DNA from: a virus
DNA length: 25,000 bases
Strand: one strand, 5' to 3'
Virus record (IMG/VR): IMGVR_UViG_3300025648_000079
Span: 1 to 25,000 of that record
The notes beneath the pieces are model-generated. The model did not search any database and was not told the DNA's origin. It worked only from the letters and a program-made list of their open reading frames with translations. The translations under genes and the position numbers were made by a program. This document shows, piece by piece, positions 19,274 through 25,000 of the stretch (position 1 is the first letter of the stretch; each line of letters starts with the position of its first letter).

Positions 19274-19714
19274 ATGAGCAGACAGTTTACCGATCCTGAA
19301 TTTGAGGAGATATGCGTAAATTTTTGGCACTATGCCAAAGCGCATAGGTATGGCGGTCCCCGTCTCCCACCCGGCTTTGACAAGGTGCTCAATGAAGGAT
19401 CAGCCACTCATGAAGTCGACTATCCGTTAAACAAGTATTTCCCAGCATTTACTTTGGTGATTGACAGCTTTGATCCAGTGGAGCAGATTGCTTTTTATGC
19501 GGTCTACATTTCGGCTGGATACAGGAATGGACGCAAGATCCCGATTAAGGTCCTTGCAAGCGAGGTAGGAATCAGCCGGGCAAACTTTTACAAGAAGGCA
19601 GACTCAGTGGCTCAGAAAGCGTGGAAGCAAGCTAAGAACTTGACAATGCTGCAATCAAAACTTTACAAAACAGATCAAAAACTTTACAAAAACGAAGACG
19701 TGGAAGCAGATTAA
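19274..19714 (+). CDS. Q-like late regulator candidate (HTH protein before terminase)
   Basis: A 146-residue protein. The second half contains EQIAFYAVYISAGYRNGRKI, then VLASEVGISRANFYKKADSV, a helix-turn-helix with the GIS...FY.K recognition helix typical of sigma-region-4-like phage regulators. The final part is Lys rich. Its place, last in the early operon and directly upstream of a non-coding block and the terminase genes, is that of antiterminator Q or RinA-type late activators in lambdoid phages. Family membership is inferred from position and the HTH only. Confidence 0.65.
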   Translation: MSRQFTDPEFEEICVNFWHYAKAHRYGGPRLPPGFDKVLNEGSATHEVDYPLNKYFPAFTLVIDSFDPVEQIAFYAVYISAGYRNGRKIPIKVLASEVGISRANFYKKADSVAQKAWKQAKNLTMLQSKLYKTDQKLYKNEDVEAD

Positions 19715-19718
19715 GGTG

Positions 19719-19810
19719 GGGGGTGTAGATTTGGTGATTTTGAACTGTAGAGCAGAAGGCAGAAAAACTCTCTACTTCTCACATCCTCTAATGTCTGCCT
19801 AACCACCCCC
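19719..19810 (+). other. Structured non-coding element with possible H-type pseudoknot
   Basis: A stem GGGGGTG (19719-19725) with CACCCCC (19804-19810) encloses GTAGAG (19747-19752) / CTCTAC (19770-19775) and GGCAGA (19758-19763) / TCTGCC (19794-19799). The last two stems interlock and would form a pseudoknot, or be alternatives. The remaining bases to 19943 hold a TCCCA/TGGGA hairpin (about 19851-19863) and CGTAT/ATACG (about 19907-19923) before a GAAAGGA ribosome site. No promoter pair is convincing. Late-operon control is likely from position. Confidence 0.45.
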
Positions 19811-19943
19811 GTTGATAGAGAAATATCATGGTAAATTTGCCAATCATGGATAAACTGTATCCCAGTTTGGGAGTCAATAAAGTTGGATACATTTTGGGCA
19901 ATAAATCGTATATTTTCGATACGCTGAAAGGAATAGTCAGCTA

Positions 19944-20495
19944 ATGGCACGTCCTTCAAAGCTCACTGACAAACAGTGGGAAGAAATCAAAAGCCGAATG
20001 CTCAAGGGCGAGAAGGCTGCGGATCTATCCCGAGAGTACGGGGTGAGTAAGACATCGATCAGCGAACGGCTTTCCGAACGAATCCGAACAATGAAATCCG
20101 TTTCAAATCAATTAGTTACGGCTGAACAGAATTTAAAGGCTTTACCTGTTTCCGAACAAGTTACCGTACTAAACTTTGTGGATGACCTCAAAGCGATCAG
20201 TACGAACCTAGCCAGCGCAGGTAAGTTCGGAGCCATAAATGCCAATCAGTTATCGAGACTGGCAAATCAGCAGCTCAATACAGTGAATGAGGAAAACCTC
20301 CTGACTGGCGAAGGCATGGTCGCACTCAAGACGGTGAGCGCATTGCAAGACATGGCAAACGAAGCCAGCAAAGTTCCCTTGGGATTGCTCAATGCAAACA
20401 AGGAACAAGTGCAGAAATTCACAAGTACCGAAGACTCAAATCTGCGGGAAATGACAGACGAGGCTCTCCTTGCCATCGCAAGCCGAAGCAGCTAA
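19944..20495 (+). CDS. terS: Terminase small subunit
   Basis: A 183-residue protein with an N-terminal helix-turn-helix (MARPSKLTDKQWEEIKSRML, LSREYGVSKTSISERLS), then a long helical part (LVTAEQNLKALPVSEQVTVL) and a C-terminal GLLNANKEQVQKF region. It would recognise the packaging site and recruit the large subunit. The start follows TGAAAGGAATAGTCAGCTA, with a somewhat long spacing. Its last 26 bases overlap the large-subunit gene. Confidence 0.9.
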   Translation: MARPSKLTDKQWEEIKSRMLKGEKAADLSREYGVSKTSISERLSERIRTMKSVSNQLVTAEQNLKALPVSEQVTVLNFVDDLKAISTNLASAGKFGAINANQLSRLANQQLNTVNEENLLTGEGMVALKTVSALQDMANEASKVPLGLLNANKEQVQKFTSTEDSNLREMTDEALLAIASRSS

Positions 20496-21921
20496 GGAAG
20501 TCCTAATCAGGCGCAGGGCTCGTGCAGACATTCTGCAGTATGCCAACGCTATTGATGTACCGGGTAAACCGTCCACAGACGATCCCGACACTGAATTCTT
20601 TGAGCCAATCGAAACCACGATGGCTCATCATCATCGGCTTTTATTGCAAAAGCTAGATGAAGTAGCAAATACTCCGTATGGTCGAATGATGGTATTTATG
20701 CCCCCGGGCAGTGCCAAATCGACCTATGCCTCAGTAGTTTTCCCCAGTAAGTACCTTGGGGCTCAGCCAAACCGTAAGGTGATCCTAGCCAGCTATGGTG
20801 ACGATCTAGCCCGAAAACTGGGTAGACGCACCCGATCAATCATTAAGCAGCCTAGATACCGAGGAATCTTCGGAACTGGGCTGACAGTCGAGTCTTCGGC
20901 TGCTCAAGAGTTCTCACTGGACAACGGCAGCGAATACATGGCTTGCGGTATTCTCGGGGGCGTTACTGGTAATCGAGCTCATGGAATCATCATTGATGAC
21001 CCTATCAAGGGACGTGAGCAAGCTAATTCGGACACAATCCGTAATAAAACCTATGACGCTTTCGAGGATGATCTAAAGACCCGTTTGATACCGGGAGGCT
21101 GGATTGTCCTCATTCAAACCCGTTGGCACGAGGATGACCTCGCTGGACGAATACTTCCCGATGGCTGGAAAGGTGAGTCCGGCAGGATTCTCTGCAAGGA
21201 CGGCAACTACTGGGAAGTGGTCTGCTTACCCGCTAAATGCGAAAACGAGGGAGATCCCCTTGGCAGACAGATCGGTGAATACCTTTGGACCGAATGGTTC
21301 GATGAGAAGCACTGGGCGCAATTTGAAAGTAATCCGAGGACGTGGGCAGCTCTCTATCAACAAAGACCTGCTCCACTAGACGGAGACTTGTTTAAACCCG
21401 ATCAAATACAGATCGTGGACGCATTACCTGCTGGCGAAATTAAATGGTGCAGGGGCTGGGACTTAGCCAGCACTACAGACGGTGACTACACTGCGGGAGG
21501 AAAACTTGGGCGATTATCGGATGGCAGGTTTGTTATTGCAGATATGGTTCGACTGCGTGTGGGTCCCGATCAGCGTGACGCAGCAATGGTTAATACGGCT
21601 GCACTTGATGGAAAAGCCGTCAAAGTGAGCATTCCGCAAGATCCCGGTCAAGCAGGTAAAACGCAAGTCTTGTACCTAACCCGAGCATTGTCAGGATATA
21701 CTGTCAAAAGCTCACCCGAGTCGGGCGACAAAATCACGAGAGCAGAGCCGTTTGCTGCTCAAGTTAATATTGGTAACGTATTAATGCTTCGAGGAGATTG
21801 GAATGCACCCTTGATAAACGAAATGCGAATATTCCCCAATGGATCACATGATGACCAAGTGGACTCGTTATCAAGAGCGTTTTCTGAAATAATGATTCCT
21901 CGCAAGAGTTTCTTTGGATAG
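20470..21921 (+). CDS. terL: Terminase large subunit (ATPase and nuclease)
   Basis: A 483-residue protein starting at a TTG (20470) with GAGG at good spacing; no in-frame ATG exists before residue 51. Walker A is MPPGSAKST (residues 77-85, Lys83), Walker B is GIIIDDP (Asp176, Asp177). A coupling segment IQTRWHEDDLAGRI follows. The RNase H-like nuclease has Asp331 in GWDLAS and the final aspartates in HDDQVDSLSRAF (Asp462, Asp465). It pumps DNA into the prohead through the portal encoded six bases downstream. Motif spacing and length are normal for the family. Confidence 0.96.
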   Translation: MPSQAEAAKEVLIRRRARADILQYANAIDVPGKPSTDDPDTEFFEPIETTMAHHHRLLLQKLDEVANTPYGRMMVFMPPGSAKSTYASVVFPSKYLGAQPNRKVILASYGDDLARKLGRRTRSIIKQPRYRGIFGTGLTVESSAAQEFSLDNGSEYMACGILGGVTGNRAHGIIIDDPIKGREQANSDTIRNKTYDAFEDDLKTRLIPGGWIVLIQTRWHEDDLAGRILPDGWKGESGRILCKDGNYWEVVCLPAKCENEGDPLGRQIGEYLWTEWFDEKHWAQFESNPRTWAALYQQRPAPLDGDLFKPDQIQIVDALPAGEIKWCRGWDLASTTDGDYTAGGKLGRLSDGRFVIADMVRLRVGPDQRDAAMVNTAALDGKAVKVSIPQDPGQAGKTQVLYLTRALSGYTVKSSPESGDKITRAEPFAAQVNIGNVLMLRGDWNAPLINEMRIFPNGSHDDQVDSLSRAFSEIMIPRKSFFG

Positions 21922-21927
21922 GATTTT

Positions 21928-24693
21928 ATGTTTAAGTGGCTAAAAGGAAAGACAGAGGTTCAACAAGAACCTATTAAGCCCAAGGCTCGTAAAAGCCTAT
22001 TCAGCACTCATGCGTTCGATATTCTCGATCCCGATGCTAAACGATTCAAATTGGCTGACTCTTTGGAAGCGATCAAAAAGACTCAGCCAGCGTTCTATGG
22101 CGAATACGCTATGGATGACTCCAGCAATGGAGTAGCTAATTTCAAAATGTACGCAAACGGTATGAATACCGTTTCCGATGCAGTAGTTGGCTGGTATGTT
22201 TCACAAGGTTTTATCGGTGCTCAGTTATGCGGTATCTTGGCGCAAAACTGGTTAGTGAATAAGGCTTGTGCTATGCCAGCCGATGATGCTATCCGTAAGG
22301 GCTACAACGTAGTTACCGTTGACGGTGACGAGCTAGATCCTGAAGCCGTTAAGATCATCAAGGCTTACGACAAAGCGTACAAGCTCAATTTCAATATGCG
22401 TGAATTCATCCGTAAGGGTCGAATTTTCGGCATTCGCATTGCAATGTTTAAAGTCATTTCGACTGACAAAGATTATTACGAGAAGCCTTTCAACATTGAT
22501 GGCGTGACTGCAGGTTCCTATAAAGGGATCGTACAAGTTGACCCGTACTGGACAGCTCCAATGCTGGACGGTGCTTCTGCCAGCCAACCGGATACCCTGC
22601 ACTTCTACGAGCCGACTTGGTGGATCATCAACGGTAAGAAGGTTCACCGTAGCCACTTAATCATTTTCCGTCATGCCGAGCCAGTAGACGTACTCAAGCC
22701 CCAATACATTTATGGCGGTGTGCCATTGACTCAGCAGATCATGGAGCGAGTCTATGCTGCCGAGCGAGTTTCCAATGAAGCCCCTCAGTTGGCAATGTCC
22801 AAGCGGACAACAATTTGGCTAACCGATATGGAAGCCGTCATGAGCGACACCAACGCAGCAATCGGAAGATTGCAGCAATGGGCTGCTTATCGTGACAACT
22901 ACGGAGTCAAACTGGGCGATAAAGAAGGTGACGAATTCCAACAGTTCGACACTTCTCTAGCCGACTTCGATTCCCTCATCATGACCCAATATCAGCTTGT
23001 GGCTGCTATTGCAGGTGTGCCAGCTACTAAACTGCTCGGTACTTCTCCGAAGGGCTTTAATGCCACTGGCGAATACGAGGAAGCAAGCTATCACGAAATG
23101 CTGGAGTCGATCCAATCAAACGATCTGACCCCATTCGCTGAGCGTCATCATCAACTGGTTATCAAGTCTTTTGTAGAGCCACAGCTCAAGAAAAAGCTCG
23201 ACCTCGAAACTACATTGAACTGGCTTCCACTCGATACACCAACTGCCGAGGAATTGGCTGCGACTAACCTTGCTAAGGCTCAGGCTGGACAAGCGTTGAT
23301 CGGCTCCGGTGCTATCAGCAGCGAAGATGAGCGTCAACGTGTGGCAACTGACAAGCAGTCCGGCTACAACGAAATCGGTATTCTTGAAGATCAAGACCCT
23401 GAAGGCGAGGAACTCGCTGAGGAAGATTTCGAGAAGGTGCAAGACGGTATTTGGACACCATTGCCAAAGAATGAGGAACTCTCATACAAAACAACTGACG
23501 GAGACTTTGCCGATCCTGAAGATGGCGAAGGTCCTGTTGGCAAGATGCTGCAAGTAACCCAAGACAAAGATCCCTGCTGGGAAGGTTACGAGCAATTTGG
23601 CATGAAGGACAAAGACGGCAAGCAAGTCCCTAATTGCGTATCTCAAGACGATGCAGAATTTAAAGAGGAAGATCATCCTCGTGCAAAAAACGGACAATTC
23701 GGTTCCGGTGGCGCAAGTGCAGCCCCTGAATCCAAAGAATCTAAAAAAAAAGAAGTAAAAGGTGAGTCTCATGGATCTGCTGAAAAGTCCCCTGAGTCTG
23801 CTCAAAAAGATCTCCCTTTGGAGGAAAAGACAGGATCCAGCCAAGCGCAAGCAAGCGGGTTCAAAAAAACCAAAGAGCTTCCTAACGGTGGATATGTCGA
23901 CCAACATGGATTCGAGCATTCACCCGGACTCAATGACCATGAGCGAAGTATTGAAGACGGCTTTTACGAAGAAATCCTAAAAGACACCCCGAAGCTGATT
24001 GCCGAATACAAGGCAACATTCGGAAACAAAATAGATCCTGACCTCGTTAAGAAGTTAGATCCAAATTTTGCAAAAGATCCATCATTGGCTGCAGCCGTAC
24101 ATGAGCCAAGTTCTTACTTGTCCAAGGTAATTTGGAAAGACGCTCTCGAGCAAAAAGCGAAAAACAACGATACCTCTGCCACCATGTTTACGGCTGGCGG
24201 TAGTGGATCAGGCAAGTCTGAATCTGAAAAGATGGCTAAAGATATGCTTGGTCTTGAAGAAGATTGCTTGACCTTTGATTCTGTATTGGGCAACTTTAAA
24301 TCCTCTACTGACAAGATCGATCAAACCCTTCAAATTACTAAGGGTGGCGTGGACATCGTTTACACCAATGCGTCTCTTGACCTTGCCGTATTGCTCAATT
24401 TGAAACGCCCCCGGACCGTCCGATTGGATACCCAGCTTGATGCTCATATCAAAGCTTCTGAAAACATTAAGAAGATTGCCGAGCATTACAAGGGTGACAA
24501 ACGAGTCAACATTACGATTGTCAACAACAACACCGGAGATCCTCCTTATTTAACCGAAGGCAAGATCGACCAAGTTCCTGACTACACCGACAGAGCTGCT
24601 ATGCGGGAGAGAATGATCTCATTCGCTAAGAAGATTGTCGCTGAAGGCAGGATCAAGGATGGCGATAAAAAGCTCAAGATGCTGCTAGGCTAA
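21928..24693 (+). CDS. Portal protein (DUF1073-like) fused to a C-terminal zeta-toxin-like P-loop domain
   Basis: A 921-residue protein, about twice the usual portal length. Residues 30-500 have the DUF1073 portal pattern: FGIRIAMFKV, VDPYWTAPML, HFYEPTWWIINGKKVHRSHL, FRHAEPV, GGVPLTQQIMERVYAAERVS, AAIAGVPATKLLGTSPKGFN and then SYHEMLESIQ. Residues 500-550 are acidic. Next come CWEGYEQFGMKDKDGKQVPN (550-569) and DHPRAKNGQFGSGG (582-595), linker motifs found in phage head proteins that carry extra enzyme domains. A Ser/Glu/Lys linker leads to a domain from about residue 640 with Walker A GGSGSGKS (757-764, Lys763), CLTFDSVLGNF and VDIVYTNASLDLAV, resembling zeta-toxin kinases. The gene is uninterrupted, with no frameshift. 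A lab artefact is unlikely. Confidence 0.88.
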   Translation: MFKWLKGKTEVQQEPIKPKARKSLFSTHAFDILDPDAKRFKLADSLEAIKKTQPAFYGEYAMDDSSNGVANFKMYANGMNTVSDAVVGWYVSQGFIGAQLCGILAQNWLVNKACAMPADDAIRKGYNVVTVDGDELDPEAVKIIKAYDKAYKLNFNMREFIRKGRIFGIRIAMFKVISTDKDYYEKPFNIDGVTAGSYKGIVQVDPYWTAPMLDGASASQPDTLHFYEPTWWIINGKKVHRSHLIIFRHAEPVDVLKPQYIYGGVPLTQQIMERVYAAERVSNEAPQLAMSKRTTIWLTDMEAVMSDTNAAIGRLQQWAAYRDNYGVKLGDKEGDEFQQFDTSLADFDSLIMTQYQLVAAIAGVPATKLLGTSPKGFNATGEYEEASYHEMLESIQSNDLTPFAERHHQLVIKSFVEPQLKKKLDLETTLNWLPLDTPTAEELAATNLAKAQAGQALIGSGAISSEDERQRVATDKQSGYNEIGILEDQDPEGEELAEEDFEKVQDGIWTPLPKNEELSYKTTDGDFADPEDGEGPVGKMLQVTQDKDPCWEGYEQFGMKDKDGKQVPNCVSQDDAEFKEEDHPRAKNGQFGSGGASAAPESKESKKKEVKGESHGSAEKSPESAQKDLPLEEKTGSSQAQASGFKKTKELPNGGYVDQHGFEHSPGLNDHERSIEDGFYEEILKDTPKLIAEYKATFGNKIDPDLVKKLDPNFAKDPSLAAAVHEPSSYLSKVIWKDALEQKAKNNDTSATMFTAGGSGSGKSESEKMAKDMLGLEEDCLTFDSVLGNFKSSTDKIDQTLQITKGGVDIVYTNASLDLAVLLNLKRPRTVRLDTQLDAHIKASENIKKIAEHYKGDKRVNITIVNNNTGDPPYLTEGKIDQVPDYTDRAAMRERMISFAKKIVAEGRIKDGDKKLKMLLG

Positions 24694-24745
24694 CCCTGCG
24701 CTCCTCAAGAATCATTCGGTTTGGAACAAATACAACAAAATATTT

Positions 24746-24937
24746 TTAGTACCTGTTACGGAGCAAACGCTTTGCAGCAGCTAAACGGATCTCATCGGCT
24801 GGAGTGTTTAGACCGGGCAGGATCTGCAGAGCTCGTATCATGTTTTTGAGAGCAGTCTTGTCAGAGTTTCCAGCGATCTTCAAATCAGCAAACTTGGCTG
24901 GATTGTTTTTTGCAAGGTCTTGGTAGTAAGTTGACAT
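24746..24937 (-). CDS. Small hypothetical protein encoded against the packaging operon
   Basis: A 63-residue basic helical protein (MSTYYQDLAKNNPAKFADLK, TALKNMIRALQILPGLNTPA, then IRLAAAKRLLRNRY). The start is supported by ACGAAAGGA seven bases upstream, a shared motif of early genes here. The reverse orientation between the portal and whatever follows to the right suggests a separately regulated gene inserted in the late operon. A DNA-binding or host-interaction role could be guessed from charge, but no family is recognised. The 52 bases between its end and the portal stop show no terminator. Confidence 0.78.
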   Translation of the reverse strand: MSTYYQDLAKNNPAKFADLKIAGNSDKTALKNMIRALQILPGLNTPADEIRLAAAKRLLRNRY

Positions 24938-24944
24938 TTCAATT

Positions 24945-24953
24945 TCCTTTCGT
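24945..24953 (-). promoter_or_regulatory. Extended ribosome binding motif ACGAAAGGA before the 24937 start
   Basis: Nine-base core preceded by T instead of C; seven bases to the ATG. Confidence 0.7.
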
Positions 24954-24955
24954 AT

Positions 24956-24971
24956 GGGAGCCGAAGCCCCC
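24956..24971 (-). other. UUCG-capped hairpin in the 24937 gene leader
   Basis: On the minus strand GGGGGC-TTCG-GCTCCC forms a six-pair stem (one G-T) with the very stable UUCG loop, ending two bases before the ACGAAAGGA motif. There is no U-run, so a terminator is unlikely; it may stabilise the mRNA 5' end or affect ribosome access. Confidence 0.6.
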
Positions 24972-25000
24972 GGATTAAATTTATGCAGTTACGATTTTTT

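Noticed and set aside
19711-19959. Minus-strand 82-codon ORF across the gap before terS
   Set aside because: It would start inside terS with no clear ribosome site, run over the structured element, and end at the Q-like gene stop. Its composition is not convincing. Kept only as a remote possibility.
23482-23919. Minus-strand 145-codon ORF inside the portal fusion
   Set aside because: Phe/Leu/Arg-rich antisense shadow of the acidic linker, with no ribosome site of note.
1-25000. Integrase, repressor, tRNA or attachment site
   Set aside because: I looked for integrase, CI/Cro-like proteins and tRNA cloverleaf sequences on both strands and saw none. Absence in this window does not decide lifestyle.

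Overview
This window is part of a tailed-phage (or prophage) genome that infects a Gram-negative bacterium. The host type is shown by a nested Rz/Rz1 spanin pair, a signal-arrest-free GH24 lysozyme and outer-membrane-style lipoprotein signals. The tail genes match the simple contractile baseplate type (Pam3-like plug, gp25/W, J, Gp138-type spike, DUF2612), so a myovirus is likely, although the sheath gene would lie left of the window. Small-protein families shared with phages of Burkholderiales suggest a betaproteobacterial host, but this is inference. No integrase, CI-like repressor, tRNA or rRNA was seen, so lifestyle cannot be decided here.

Layout. 1-8154 (+): tail module: end of a structural gene, tail-assembly chaperone with a -1 frameshift extension, tape measure, Dit-like protein, plug, hub, spike, gp25-like, J-like, DUF2612 and tail fibre, nearly all with overlapping start/stop codons. 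8215-10707 (+): lysis and accessory cassette: small membrane proteins, an H1-like basic protein, holin candidate, Rz/Rz1, an exported six-cysteine protein, lysozyme and a small zinc-binding-type protein. 10753-12155 (-): a leftward string of seven small ORFs, several absent from simple long-ORF calls, behind a good promoter at 12211-12239. 12156-12495: a gene-free block holding a tandem 17-bp repeat and a candidate structured small RNA. 12496-15385 (-): early recombination operon (exported Cys-rich peptide, HNH nuclease, SSB, two small genes, Gp157-like, ERF annealing protein, acidic protein). 15464-16333 (-): a free-standing homing-endonuclease-like gene. 16457-19714 (+): replication/recombination operon (DUF1376 initiator with internal repeats, P-like helicase loader, wHTH, NinB, Ref-like nuclease, Q-like regulator). 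19944-24693 (+): terminase small and large subunits and a portal protein carrying a C-terminal P-loop (zeta-toxin-like) domain. 24746-24937 (-): a small gene against the flow of the packaging operon.

How it fits together. Two divergent early transcription units start from similar -10 sequences (TATGATAGGAA) at about 15430 (leftward) and 16415 (rightward), with the homing endonuclease sitting between them. Six early genes on both strands share an extended Shine-Dalgarno motif, ACGAAAGGA (usually CACGAAAGGA), just before the start codon. The candidate small RNA at 12271-12397 (-) carries the exact reverse complement of that motif in a predicted unpaired stretch, after a perfect TATAAT box and before a stem plus U-run. 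The simplest reading is a phage-encoded antisense RNA able to block translation of an early-gene regulon; this is the most unusual proposal here and rests on sequence reading only.
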